A stretch of 64,000 nt of DNA from Evansella halocellulosilytica (GCF_002335745.1 NZ_NIST01000001.1:4916090-4980089); one strand, 5' to 3'; positions 22,774 through 32,000 are shown, counted from the stretch's first letter. The notes: a model not told the origin generated them from the sequence alone. Translations and numbers: made by a program.

Positions 22774-25667
22774 TTACTCACTCTCCCTACTCAATTCAAC
22801 TAGTAACTCACTAGCCCATACAGCTCTCCGTTTAGTTTCTGCATTTTTAGGAGCCACTCGATCGTCCAAACGAGCTATACTACCATTGTCCGTAACATTG
22901 ACGTGTTTATCGATACTCTGCGACAACTCGTCATTCATTGTTTGAGCACCCGTTACGCCGTCCGCTATTGTTTCATTAATTCGGCCGGCTTCACGGTTGA
23001 TGTCTTGCTGCGTCTGCTCTTGGTCGGCAAGGCGGTCGTTCATTTGCTCGATCTTTCTGTTTCGATCATCTTCAATACCGAGAACTTCCGAGCTTAGGCG
23101 TGTTTCCTCCTCGATCTGTCCGATTATAGACTCGTGTTTCCCGATTTGCTCGTTAAGTTCGTCAACGTGCATTTGTAAAATGCCGTGTTTATCGCCTTCT
23201 TTTGCGATTTGTTCTTCTACCTCGGCTTTTTCATCTCGAAGTTTTTCGAGCTTTTCGTCCGCAATTTTTAAACCATCTTCGCCCGCCTCGTTTATCTCAA
23301 GCTCTTTCAAGTATATTCCCGCAATGGCAGCGTCGATTTCTTCTAACTGGCCGATCTCTTCCTCGTTTAACTCGATATTCGCTTGTAATTCGCGGTGCTT
23401 TTCTTGCAAGTTGGCGAGCGCTTCTGTCGCATGACCGTCAAGTATCGACTGCCAATATTCTTCTTCCTCCGCTAACTCAATAATGTCCTCACCGTTGGCA
23501 ATAGCTTCTTGTTTTTTCTCGTTAATCTCATCGAGTATTGCGCCAATTTCGCTTTCGTTTAATTTCTGATCTTCGAGTATTTGCGTAATCTGCGTCTCAA
23601 CTTCTTCTCGCTCTTCGATCAGTTCGTTTGTTTCGCGGATGAGGTCGCGGTGATCTTCAAGCGCCTTGAGCCGTTCAATCATCAGCTCTTCAAGCGCCAT
23701 ATCGCGTAAAGACTGGATATAATCGTGGACAGCGTCAGTCGTTTCTACTACCGCGTTACCGCGATCAGTAAACGTCTGTTCAACATGCGGAGTTTGGTCG
23801 ATTATAGCGTCATTAGCCTCAAGGAGCTCGTTAATTTCGTCTTTTGATAATGACGTTTGCTTCGTAATTTCCTCGTATGCTTTTTCGAGTTTTTCGAGTT
23901 CTTCCGGGTCGCTCTCCGATTCCATTCGTTTTTGTATATCGAGTAAATCGCCAATCTGTTCAGTAGTTAAGCCGGAGCGACGGCGTAGTTCGTCATATCG
24001 CGACGTCACATCTTCGAGAGAATCCGATTGTTCGACGAGGCTTTCTGCGTACTCCGTATTTACCTCTCGGCCCTCGCTCATATGCCTGTTTAACGCGACG
24101 ATGCCTCCACCTAATAACGATAAGCCCATTATTAACATTCCGCCCGGATGCATCATAGCAAGCCCCCTTAAAGCCGTCGCTAACCGTAGGGCTGCGGTTA
24201 CTGCTAACGCAATCCCTGCCGATGCTCCGACAAAGTTAAGTCCGAGCGTAACCGTCGCAGGATTTAGATCACCAAACCACCTCGTTAACTCCGTGGCTCT
24301 TTCAATCATCCGTCTTACAGCCGGCAGATACTCCTGTCCAATTGCGATTCCGAGCTCGCCCATTGCCGATTGAAATTCTCGGAATGCGCCGTTAAGGTTA
24401 TCTTGTTGTATAGCCGCCATGTCACTCGCTGCGCCCTCACTATCGCGCAACTGACCTGTATAGTCGGCAAGCGCGTCCTCGCCCTGCGAAATTAACGTAA
24501 GGAAGCCCGAAGCTGCCTGCGTCCCCACTAAAGTCTGAGCAACCTGCGTCTTTTGAGCGTCTGTCATGCCGTCCATCGCGTCGGATATATTTCCGACGAT
24601 TTCAGGCATCGGCAACATTTCTTCATTAGCGTCGAGTAGGTTAATGCCGAGTTCCTCCATCGTACTAGCCGCCTCTGACGTAGGCGAGGCGAGCGAAAGC
24701 ATCGTCTGACGTAACGTCGTTCCCGCGCGCGATCCGGCGAGCCCGTTATCACTTAAAACGCCCACGGCTGCCGCCGCTTCTTCAATATCGTAACCAAGAC
24801 TCGCAGCGACCGGCCCAACATAGCTGAGCGCTTGCCCAAGTTGCGGCAAGTCCGTGTTTGCGCTGGAAATAGTCGATACCAGCACGTCGACGGCTCGGTC
24901 TGTTTCCTCGGCGGACATATTAAACCCGCTTAAAACGTTAGATACGATATCGGCGGTTGTACCTAAATCGGTGGCCGAGGCGGTCGCGGCGTTGAGTATC
25001 GAAGGGGTAGCGGCTAAAATCTCGTTTACATTGAAGCCCGCCATTCCCAATTTCAGAAAATTTTCAGATACCTCCGGCGCACTAAAGGCGGTTGAGGCGG
25101 CGAGCTCTCTCGCTGTTGCTTCCAGCTTTTCAAGCTCCTCTGTACTCGCGCCGGTCACACTCGCAACACGGCTGAGAGATTCCTCGAAGTTTGCCGCAGC
25201 TCTTACGGAAGCCCCGATCGCCCCCGCCACGGCGCCTTTCATTAGTAGCGCACCTTTTTCAACCTGCTTGATCGATTTCGTGTAACTTTGCGTCTTCTTG
25301 TTCGTTTCTTCTGTCCGGCGTTTCGCCTCGTCCATGCCTCGCTGGAACTCCTGAGATTCAAGCGTTCATATGTTACGGCGAGTTCTTTATCTCGCCCTCG
25401 GACTTTCGTCGCGAGTATCGGACTATATCTTCGCCTTCGTCATTAACGTTAAGGCGCTCGGCGCTCGTGGGCGTTTCAACTGATCTAGCTTACTCCGCCT
25501 AGTCTCTACACCTTCCGTACATCACTATACGGCTTGGCTCGGGATTAGCGTAGCGTTTGCCGTAGCCTTCCCCGAATTCACCGAGTATTTTTAACCGCGT
25601 ATTTCTACGGGCTGCCCAAATCTTATAGGCGCGCTTTTATCTCACCTGCATTTGGTGTCGTTGACAT
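22774..25667 (-). CDS. Phage tail tape measure protein (TP901 family), split by a group I intron
   Basis: Exon 1 is 25667-25627 (41 nt, after AGGAGG) and exon 2 is 25366-22774; the intron lies between. Splicing gives 877 residues beginning MSTTPNAGEIKARLTLESQE, continuing FQRGMDEAKRR. The TP901 core covers about residues 75-360 (NFEESLSRVASVTGAS, then VSENFLKLGMAGFN). Hydrophobic stretches follow (about 385-440), then a long coiled coil rich in Glu and Lys (about 450-800). Tape measure proteins set tail length and pass through the tail tube at infection. This one is an orphan with no tail tube, Dit or Tal gene beside it. Without splicing only a 13-codon peptide would be made. Confidence 0.88.
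25367..25626 (-). other. Group I intron (260 nt, no homing endonuclease)
   Basis: On the minus strand the core elements are in order: Q as AATCCCGAGCCAAGC (25532-25546), R as GTAGAGACTA (25500-25509) and S as AAGATATAGTCC (25420-25431). R and S can form P7 (GACTA with TAGTC). P1 pairs the exon end GCCT with internal guide GGGC, with a U.G pair at the splice site. GGCG and CGCC after R can form P7.1, as in phage IA introns. The last base is a G (CATATG), as required. Joining CT to A restores the tape measure frame exactly and removes an in-frame TGA. Confidence 0.9.
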
Positions 25668-25737
25668 GTTTATTCCTCCTGCTTCATAGTTTGACTTTGA
25701 CTAACTTTGACCATTTGCATAATAAAAAAGCCGCCCA

Positions 25738-25935
25738 CTATTGGACGACTCGCAATGTTTTAGATTCTTTTATTACCGCATCGAGCAGAAAATTTGTAAC
25801 GTAATCCTGCCCGTGCAGCTCGACCCACTCGTTTAATGTTCCATTTACGGAAAGTTTGTCTATTAGACGTAAATATAGCTCTAATTTCCAAGTATCCGAA
25901 AACACTTCGGCTGCTTTTTCTTCGTTTACTGCCAT
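25738..25935 (-). CDS. Small hypothetical element protein (65 aa)
   Basis: 65 residues, no recognised domain, mixed helical composition (KLELYLRLIDKLSVNGTLNE). It has a GGGGTGATTGT leader before ATG and sits 70 bp before the tape measure exon 1. In tailed phages this slot often holds tail assembly chaperones, but no similarity is visible here. Confidence 0.6.
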   Translation of the reverse strand: MAVNEEKAAEVFSDTWKLELYLRLIDKLSVNGTLNEWVELHGQDYVTNFLLDAVIKESKTLRVVQ

Positions 25936-26047
25936 ACAATCACCCCGTAAAATTTGTTATTAGCCCCGGCGACTAACCGAGGCACCTAAAGGAGAAATAC
26001 TATGCTCCGGGCGGCTGAGTAATACCGCCGTTCATCGCGTAAAATTA

Positions 26048-26308
26048 TTATTCTTCGATATCGCCGTTTTCGTCTTCAGGCTCCGAATGTCTGAGCTTAT
26101 GTTGTTTAACAAACGCCTCTTTGACCGCGGCATAGTATTTAGCACGTTCTAGACCACCTTTTTCCGCGTCATTATAGGCTCGAGCCAATGCGTCGCCGTC
26201 TACACGTCCATTAATTTTTACTCCGGACAGGTCTTCGCCTTCTGCTTTCGCAATAATATCCTCGTCCCCATCGATTGTTAGTTGATCGTTATAGTAATTT
26301 AATCTCAT
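26048..26308 (-). CDS. Small acidic hypothetical protein (86 aa)
   Basis: 86 residues, acidic at the C-terminus (SEPEDENGDIEE). AAAAGGAGAGG lies before the ATG. It forms a series with the coiled-coil gene upstream and the 65-aa gene downstream, all on the minus strand. No family recognised; a role in tail assembly is possible from position only. Confidence 0.65.
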   Translation of the reverse strand: MRLNYYNDQLTIDGDEDIIAKAEGEDLSGVKINGRVDGDALARAYNDAEKGGLERAKYYAAVKEAFVKQHKLRHSEPEDENGDIEE

Positions 26309-26341
26309 TATTAAACCTCTCCTTTTGTTTTTTATCTTGAC

Positions 26342-27067
26342 TTACTCGTTATTTCCCTCTAATTGAGCTAGTTTTATTTCCGGGTCATTTAAATAACGAG
26401 AATAACCCGAGCCTAACCTCTCCTGGATCGCGTTTTCCTCGATTGGTCCGTATAATTTATCAAAGCCTCGGCCGTCGTTATATGATAAGATGTTACGCGC
26501 TTCCCTTCGCTCATCTGTATCAGCCTTTGTTTTTAGGGATTGATATACAGACCGGAGCTTCGATTTATCTTGCGGAGTAATCGTAGCGCTTTGAGACATC
26601 CGATCGGACAACGAAGGTAATTGATCGAGTAATGAATTCGCTAGATATGGATCGTCAATTTGTTCCGTGTATTCCGAAATACTGTCGATAGTTTCTCGAG
26701 CTCCCATAAATACGCTATTTAAACTAATATCGCGTACCTTTTGTTCATGTAAAGCAAGTTCCGTTTCGTGCGGTTTTGGCAGCGGTTCAGCTAGCACACG
26801 TTTCGACTCATTTACCGCCTTAACTACGGACTGCCTATATTCATCGCGCTCTTTTGCAAGGGTTTCAAGTAGTTGTTTACCCATCTTCGCCTTGAGTTCA
26901 TCCATTTTTTTATCTTTACCTTCGGCCGACAATGTGCGGTCAGATTGAATTTCACGCTTTGAGTCATTAAACATTTCAGTAAAAACACGAATTTTACTAG
27001 TTGTGCTCCCTTGAATTTCTTGAATCTTTGAATGTGCTTGTCTTGCTCCTTCTAAATACTTACTCAT
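26342..27067 (-). CDS. Coiled-coil hypothetical protein (241 aa)
   Basis: 241 residues, almost wholly helical and charged: SKIRVFTEMFNDSKREIQSD, then KMDELKAKMGKQLLETLAKE. No signal peptide or membrane span. Length and composition would suit a scaffold-like or structural accessory protein, but no capsid gene is present for a scaffold to serve. AAAGGGGAG precedes the ATG. Transcribed with its neighbours toward the tape measure gene. Function unknown. Confidence 0.7.
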   Translation of the reverse strand: MSKYLEGARQAHSKIQEIQGSTTSKIRVFTEMFNDSKREIQSDRTLSAEGKDKKMDELKAKMGKQLLETLAKERDEYRQSVVKAVNESKRVLAEPLPKPHETELALHEQKVRDISLNSVFMGARETIDSISEYTEQIDDPYLANSLLDQLPSLSDRMSQSATITPQDKSKLRSVYQSLKTKADTDERREARNILSYNDGRGFDKLYGPIEENAIQERLGSGYSRYLNDPEIKLAQLEGNNE

Positions 27068-27090
27068 AATAAAATCTCCCCTTTGGTTTT

Positions 27091-27339
27091 TTAATAAATT
27101 GGTTCTGTCGTAATCACTCGGCCAACCTGCTCAAAACCGTTATCCCTTGCAAGTTCATACGCTTTATCCAACGCCAGCTTTGCGGCAATCGGCCGACTAA
27201 CGTCTGTATATGTTCGCCCACTCTCCGCAATTATTTCCCCGGTGGTTTCGTCGATAACTTTCGTTAAAGTATTAATTTCGCTGGCTTCCGCCGTTTGTTC
27301 TACGCGGTGAACGACGATTGCACTTTTTATTTCCCGCAT
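27091..27339 (-). CDS. Hypothetical element protein (82 aa)
   Basis: 82 residues with a beta-rich start (MREIKSAIVVHRVEQTAEAS) and a helix with conserved-looking KLALDKAYELARDNGFEQVG. GAGGCGG lies upstream of the ATG. The gene begins inside the 3' end of the preceding small ORF (68-nt overlap), which suggests compact phage-style packing. No function can be assigned. Confidence 0.6.
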   Translation of the reverse strand: MREIKSAIVVHRVEQTAEASEINTLTKVIDETTGEIIAESGRTYTDVSRPIAAKLALDKAYELARDNGFEQVGRVITTEPIY

Positions 27340-27487
27340 GTTTCCGCCTCAACTCCTCTTCGCGTTTCTCAAACGTCCACTTTTTGCGCAAGCTACGTAA
27401 CTTAGGTTCGTTGTCGCGCCTGTCGTTCCAGCCGAGGTACTCGCGCCGTCTTTCCGGCTCGTCATTGGGTGATTGAATTTTCCCCAT
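27272..27487 (-). CDS. Small basic protein (71 aa)
   Basis: 71 residues, very basic and rich in Arg, Lys, Asp and Glu (EPERRREYLGWNDRRDNEPK, then EKREEELRRKHAGN). A strong GGGGGAGGTGG site precedes the ATG, which supports it despite the long 3' overlap with the next gene. It might bind nucleic acid. No family recognised. Confidence 0.55.
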   Translation of the reverse strand: MGKIQSPNDEPERRREYLGWNDRRDNEPKLRSLRKKWTFEKREEELRRKHAGNKKCNRRSPRRTNGGSQRN

Positions 27488-27503
27488 GTCTGTCCACCTC
27501 CCC

Positions 27504-27920
27504 CTATAACTCCGCGAATATAGTATCTTTCCGTTTTAGTGCGTCATTAGCGAGCAACATACATTCTTTTTGTATCGGCTCGGGCATTTTTCGATCAAAA
27601 AACACCTTAAAAGTGATACCTCGATTTTTACTGATTACGTTTATTTTATTTTCTACCTTGCTCTTTCTGCGGAAATGCTCAACGGTCGACCTCGCAACTA
27701 TTAGCTTATTGCCCTCGCCTACTTCATCGCAGCACCGAGCTAGCAACGCAGTAATAGCTTCATAGCCCGACGAGACGCCCGTTAAAAATACCGAGCCAAC
27801 TTTAAACGGCTCCAGCCGCTCACCTTCAGCGCGTCGTTTTGCAAAAATAACGCCAGCTATCGCGTAATTATCGTCGAACGTCATTATTTGTATTGCAAGA
27901 TTCACCGTTTCATCGGTCAT
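27504..27920 (-). CDS. Hypothetical element protein (138 aa)
   Basis: 138 residues of alternating strands and helices (VNLAIQIMTFDDNYAIAGVI, then VGEGNKLIVARSTVEHFRRK). No catalytic motif is evident. It overlaps the end of the upstream 137-aa gene by 11 nt with GGAAGTG as a ribosome site, so the two are translationally coupled and probably work together. Unknown function. Confidence 0.65.
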   Translation of the reverse strand: MTDETVNLAIQIMTFDDNYAIAGVIFAKRRAEGERLEPFKVGSVFLTGVSSGYEAITALLARCCDEVGEGNKLIVARSTVEHFRRKSKVENKINVISKNRGITFKVFFDRKMPEPIQKECMLLANDALKRKDTIFAEL

Positions 27921-28323
27921 TTTTAATCACTTCCGTAGAGCGATGCGGAATAACTTCACGATAACCAAGAGTAAACGCCCGGTGTTTACCGGCTTGGTTA
28001 GCTTGACTTGTCGCAGACTCGACTTTCCTTGTTTGATAAAGATTACGTTCAAATTCCGAAACTGTCTCGTTTGTCACCGTGTCAACAATCGCGATTTTTG
28101 CTAGCCAATAATGTGGCGGTCGCTTGCCTAGTTCCTCGTCCACTTCCGGCACGACATGTTCGACAGCGACTTTCAGTTTCGCACGATAACCCGCGGCAGT
28201 TGGCGGCCAGTCGCGCTGTTCAACTTCCGTTATTGAACCGTCGGGCCATACGGTGACTGGTCTACGTTTGCCGGTGTGTCCGCGGTAAACTACCTCGAGA
28301 AAAACGTTTTGTCCGTAATCCAT
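27910..28323 (-). CDS. Hypothetical element protein (137 aa)
   Basis: 137 residues. The N-terminal half is beta-rich (NVFLEVVYRGHTGKRRPVTV); the rest is mixed with several Arg and Lys residues. GAGGTGATTAG precedes the ATG. It is the first gene of a compact run leading to the tape measure gene, and the 130 bp upstream contain a hairpin and possible promoter. No family recognised. Confidence 0.65.
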   Translation of the reverse strand: MDYGQNVFLEVVYRGHTGKRRPVTVWPDGSITEVEQRDWPPTAAGYRAKLKVAVEHVVPEVDEELGKRPPHYWLAKIAIVDTVTNETVSEFERNLYQTRKVESATSQANQAGKHRAFTLGYREVIPHRSTEVIKNDR

Positions 28324-28457
28324 TATCTAATCACCTCTCGTTTGTTTAAGGGTAAATAGAACCCGATATTCTCCGTTTAAGACTTCTAATATTAGGTAAA
28401 GGGTGGCGTTTCTAAAATCAAGCGCTAGACGCCGAAAAACGCCTGATTTTCGCCCGT

Positions 28458-28841
28458 TTACCCCCTGATTCCCCCCTTACTTTTGCGCCTCAAATAGTAC
28501 CGTTGATTCTCGCGTTTTCTTTGTTCTTTTTGCCTACGTTCCCGACACTCTCCGCAATACTTTTGTGCATTGCTGTTCGGCTCAAAAACGTTCGAGCAAC
28601 TTGGCTCGGCGCAATACTTACCTGAACCGTCTGCGTTGAATAAACGCCAATAACGCGCGTGTAGTGTGTCGACGCCGGGCAGCACGCTATTTTCAAAGTA
28701 CGGGCACCTCGGCAGCTCTACATCATCGCGAAAATATAAACATGTTCGGCAGCCTCCGCGCTCGAGTAAGCAAAGGCCGTCGCGGTCGTAGGTGGCGCAC
28801 TGGTTGCGTGCTAGTTTCTGTAAATCTTGTTTTAAACCCAT
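28458..28841 (-). CDS. Cysteine-rich zinc-binding protein (cysteine-rich VLP-like)
   Basis: 127 residues with many Cys: C15, then CLLERGGCRTCLYF, PRCPYF, GKYCAEPSCSNVF and QKYCGECRERR, ending in a basic tail. Similar short Cys-rich proteins are common in Firmicute prophages and plasmids (annotated cysteine-rich VLP). It probably binds zinc and nucleic acid. GGGGGAG precedes the ATG. It lies between the XRE regulator and the late-type genes, a usual place for a transcription switch factor, though that role is inferred. Confidence 0.72.
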   Translation of the reverse strand: MGLKQDLQKLARNQCATYDRDGLCLLERGGCRTCLYFRDDVELPRCPYFENSVLPGVDTLHARYWRLFNADGSGKYCAEPSCSNVFEPNSNAQKYCGECRERRQKEQRKRENQRYYLRRKSKGGIRG

Positions 28842-28891
28842 AATTAACTCCCCCGAAAATTAAATATTGCATTGACTTTCTATATGTGTTA

Positions 28892-29149
28892 TTATTTAGT
28901 TGGGAAAACATGAGTTTCTTCAAAATCACGAATAAAAAATAATAATTGACGTTCTTTTTCGAGCGCGTCAAAGAAACCTATGTCATCGCCAATCAATTTT
29001 AATAACTCATGACGCAATCTAGGCGAGACATTCTTCACCCCACTTTCCACGTTAGCGATTAATGATTGACTAAAACCAGTTGCATCGGCAAGTTGCTGCT
29101 GTGTCATCCCCTTATAATACCTCAACGCCTTCACTGTTTCAGAATTCAT
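28892..29149 (-). CDS. XRE-family HTH regulator
   Basis: 85 residues with a clear Cro/CI helix-turn-helix: MTQQQLADATGFSQSLIANV (residues about 15-34), followed by ESGVKNVSPRL. There is no peptidase or ligand domain. It overlaps the end of the upstream 379-aa gene by 4 nt (ATGA). Placed after the replication genes and before the late-type genes, it may regulate late expression. It is distinct from the two repressor-like XRE genes at the immunity switch. Confidence 0.82.
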   Translation of the reverse strand: MNSETVKALRYYKGMTQQQLADATGFSQSLIANVESGVKNVSPRLRHELLKLIGDDIGFFDALEKERQLLFFIRDFEETHVFPTK

Positions 29150-30285
29150 TTCATGACCTCCTTTTTATTACTATTACATTCTTTTATTACCTCCGCCGCT
29201 AAAAAAGACGGAGTCAAAAATACCGAACTAACGTTCCTATCTTTATACGGTCGTTTACCCCACATCTTCGCGCCACTAGCGACATTTACGGAAAAAATTT
29301 CGTTATTTTCTCCTTCTTTAAATGCGTCGTATTTCTCAAGCTGTTCCTGTATTTGACTGTTGCGTGTCATTCGCTCCCTAACCTTACGTCTTTCTCCGCG
29401 TGTATCTAACTTACCGCCCGGACGTTGCGCGATTGCCTCACCTTCGTCTTTCGAGTACATACCGATAAAGTCATCGTTAAATGCCGTTTCATGCTTACGA
29501 TAATCTTCTTCAACCGTCCGCACCATTTTTGATCTATACGCGTAATCCGGTAAGTATGTGCCGGTTTTATCGTAACGTCTGTTTGCGTTCTTATCAGCTT
29601 CCCGATGCTGGTCGCAACAGTGGCGAGTATTGCCGTGTACCTTCCGTGTATCTATCGCAGCATAGCAAAAGCGATAAGCGCACTCTTTAAATTTCGCCAG
29701 TACCTCCGTTAATTCTTTCTCCGTCATTAACCCGCGCTCATACGCCGTTAAGTAATTGTCCTGCATATCCTGCACGCTTTCGGCCATTCTCGGCATATCC
29801 GTAAACTCCCGTTCTAATTCCGCAATCTCTTCCGGTGATAAATGCTGTAACTCCGTCGCCCGTTTATGTTCGACCCTTTGCGCCTGGATATCTAGTAATT
29901 TGCCGAGTTCTTCTAATCGATCGCCGTTAGGACGCACACCTGTTTTGATACGATACTCCTTTAGTAAATCTCTCATTTCATCACGCAAAGTGTAGTACAC
30001 ATTCTCTCGATCTTCTAACGAGTCATTATTCCGAACCTTTGTCGGGTATTTCTCTTTATTTGCCCGAACAGATTCCGCGAATATGTCTAAACCTTCGTTC
30101 ATCATGTCGATTAAACGATCGTCGAACGTTCGCAGCTTGCGTTCACCAACGCCAATTTCCGCATAGCACGACCGGCAAATAACGCCATGATCGCGGTTAT
30201 TATATATTTTCCCCTTCGTAATTTTTTCGTCGCAATATGCGCAGTAGCCGTCTTGCTCTTCGATCAACCTTTTCGCCAGTTTCAT
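29146..30285 (-). CDS. Zinc-finger-containing hypothetical protein (379 aa)
   Basis: 379 residues. The N-terminal zinc finger is CAYC ... ICRSC (residues about 14-38). A long helical centre follows, then a second Cys/His cluster with FCYAAIDTR and HCCDQHREADKNANRR, the latter like the zinc ribbon found in many phage DNA-binding proteins. The start at ATG 30285 has GGGGGGA 7 nt upstream; the longer frame from 30381 has none. It is followed directly by an XRE gene. A nucleic-acid role is likely; no catalytic motif was seen. Confidence 0.65.
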   Translation of the reverse strand: MKLAKRLIEEQDGYCAYCDEKITKGKIYNNRDHGVICRSCYAEIGVGERKLRTFDDRLIDMMNEGLDIFAESVRANKEKYPTKVRNNDSLEDRENVYYTLRDEMRDLLKEYRIKTGVRPNGDRLEELGKLLDIQAQRVEHKRATELQHLSPEEIAELEREFTDMPRMAESVQDMQDNYLTAYERGLMTEKELTEVLAKFKECAYRFCYAAIDTRKVHGNTRHCCDQHREADKNANRRYDKTGTYLPDYAYRSKMVRTVEEDYRKHETAFNDDFIGMYSKDEGEAIAQRPGGKLDTRGERRKVRERMTRNSQIQEQLEKYDAFKEGENNEIFSVNVASGAKMWGKRPYKDRNVSSVFLTPSFLAAEVIKECNSNKKEVMK

Positions 30286-30593
30286 AGGTATCCCCCCTTT
30301 TTTGTGTGGTGTCCCAAACGGGACAGGCCGGTTGGTATATTGTCTCGTAATCTCTTCTTCTTCGAATTCTCTTCCTCGCAATCACTTGTATTTACACATA
30401 ACCGCGTATTCTTTTATATTTAATTATTCGCGACTTAATATATAGCCAAGTGAGCGTAAGCGAACGCAGGCCCGTGCGTTAGCACGGCAATCTTTTTAAA
30501 TCTTGTTCGTTAAATCTACGTTAAAGTAAATATAGTTAACCGGTGATTGACGCCTTAGCCATTGGTAAAAATTACACCTTCTACCTGTAAAAT
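30286..30593. other. 308-bp intergenic region with two hairpins
   Basis: Around 30450-30495 two short hairpins stand in tandem: GCGTAAGCGAACGC and CCGTGCGTTAGCACGG, the second followed by a T-rich run on the plus strand. No ORF fits. It might be an origin or a regulatory RNA in the replication operon. Confidence 0.45.
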
Positions 30594-31034
30594 TTACCGG
30601 TACCCTTTTAACGCAAGCCAATTCTCCGCACTTCGTTCGCGTTCGGCTGCTTCTTTTTCGAGTGCTTTGCGATAGTTTCGCTCAGCCTCCGGGCACACTC
30701 GGAATAATTCCTCCTGAGACAATGGCTCAAGCGGCACGTAATACCTGCGACCATCTTCGGGGTAATCGATCAGCCCCGCGTCCTTTAACGCCCGCAAGTG
30801 AGTGCTCGTCGTTTTCTCTGTTTTTCCGTATTCACGTGCTAGCCGAAGCACTGATGGATATGCGTACCCCTTTTTCGCGCTGAAAAAATCAACGATCAAA
30901 GCGTAAAGATAGTTGTATTCTGCGCGGTAGCCAGGCACAAATATATACCACCGCAAGTTAGACGGCAGTTTTATAAAAAATTCCCCCTCGCGCCGTTCGG
31001 ACTTATCGAATACATTTTGCGAACTAATAACCAT
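30594..31034 (-). CDS. Winged-helix replication/regulatory protein
   Basis: 146 residues with a winged-helix HTH typical of phage replication-initiation or O-like proteins: KGYAYPSVLRLAREYGKTEK (about 55-75), then THLRALKDAGLIDYPEDGRR forming the wing. The C-terminus is a charged helix. It follows the ParB-J fusion gene by 2 nt with AAGGGGGCG as its site, so the pair probably acts together in replication or partition of the excised element. Confidence 0.7.
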   Translation of the reverse strand: MVISSQNVFDKSERREGEFFIKLPSNLRWYIFVPGYRAEYNYLYALIVDFFSAKKGYAYPSVLRLAREYGKTEKTTSTHLRALKDAGLIDYPEDGRRYYVPLEPLSQEELFRVCPEAERNYRKALEKEAAERERSAENWLALKGYR

Positions 31035-31036
31035 TG

Positions 31037-31879
31037 TTACGCCCCCTTATAGATTTCTCTGAATAAATCGTATCCTGCGTTATAACGTGAGGAAGCCCAA
31101 GTATTCCCTCCACGGTCGGGATGAACTTTCCCTCGCGCCTTCCGAAACTCTTTCTCTATTTCTGAAATTGTTGCGGTCTCGCGTAGTCCCACGAAATGAG
31201 CAAAAATTTTCAGTCCGTTATCACTGCCGCCGAACATACTAGACATAAGATACGCGTCGCGTTCCCTTTCAAGTCGTCTTATCTCGTCTTTTTGCTCGTG
31301 ATAGCTCCGTGTGATCGCTTCCTTTTCTCGTTCGAGGTTGGATATTTTCCGTTTAAGCTGGTCGATTTCATCCTCGTATTGCCGGCTTTTACTGCTTTGT
31401 GACGGATACGTCTTCCCGTCCTTCCCGTCCACCTTTGCGCCTGTCCCGTTTGGGACACCTCGGCCGGCAGTATTACTAAGCCACCGCTCTACTGTGCTTT
31501 TACCAACGCCCAGCCATTCCGCGATTTGCCGATAACTACGGCCCTCGTCTCGTAATCTCTTCGCCTTCTCGATTTTCTCCTGGCGAGATATAGGACGAGA
31601 GGTGGCGTTCATCTTATACGCGATTGCCAGCTTGCCCTCTTCTGAAAGGTTGCGACAAACTATTACGACTACCTGAGTTAGTCCTACGTCTTTACACGCC
31701 TTGTACCGATGATGCCCGTCTAAGATAGCGCAATCTTCGTCTACTAAGATCGGGTACATTTGACCGTTTGCCTTAACATCGCCTTTAAGCTTTGCGTAAG
31801 TTTCGTCCGCCATATCCGACCACACCTGATAATGCTTAATACGTAGCTGTCCGATTCCTATCGTTTGAATGTCGCTCAT
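31037..31879 (-). CDS. ParB-like domain, HTH, coiled coil and C-terminal J-domain fusion
   Basis: 280 residues. Residues about 1-100 are a ParB/Srx-like domain with GHHR at 55-58. An HTH follows at about 112-134 (SYRQIAEWLGVGKSTVERWL), then a coiled coil (165-212) and a short J-like domain with HPD at 253-255 (ARGKVHPDRGGN). The HPD motif is how DnaJ proteins stimulate DnaK. A phage protein that binds DNA and recruits DnaK recalls lambda P/DnaJ/DnaK in replication-complex remodelling, but a single ParB-J fusion is unusual. AGGAGGGG precedes the ATG. Confidence 0.8.
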   Translation of the reverse strand: MSDIQTIGIGQLRIKHYQVWSDMADETYAKLKGDVKANGQMYPILVDEDCAILDGHHRYKACKDVGLTQVVVIVCRNLSEEGKLAIAYKMNATSRPISRQEKIEKAKRLRDEGRSYRQIAEWLGVGKSTVERWLSNTAGRGVPNGTGAKVDGKDGKTYPSQSSKSRQYEDEIDQLKRKISNLEREKEAITRSYHEQKDEIRRLERERDAYLMSSMFGGSDNGLKIFAHFVGLRETATISEIEKEFRKARGKVHPDRGGNTWASSRYNAGYDLFREIYKGA

Positions 31880-32000
31880 AATCGCCCCTCCTTAAAAAGA
31901 TTTGCGCGGCAAGTTTGCGAGGCTCACCGCGCTTACGGTAATTTGACGAAGGCATCGTCCTCCGCTACGGTTGCCATAACGCAGCTTCATCGGAGTGGAA

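Noticed and set aside
25367-25626. Simple frameshift or degraded N-terminus of the tape measure gene
   Set aside because: The intact ribosome site and 13-codon exon, the conserved group I core and exact frame restoration on removal of 260 nt fit an intron far better.
26342-27067. Scaffold protein for a capsid
   Set aside because: The coiled-coil composition would fit, but no capsid or portal gene is present.
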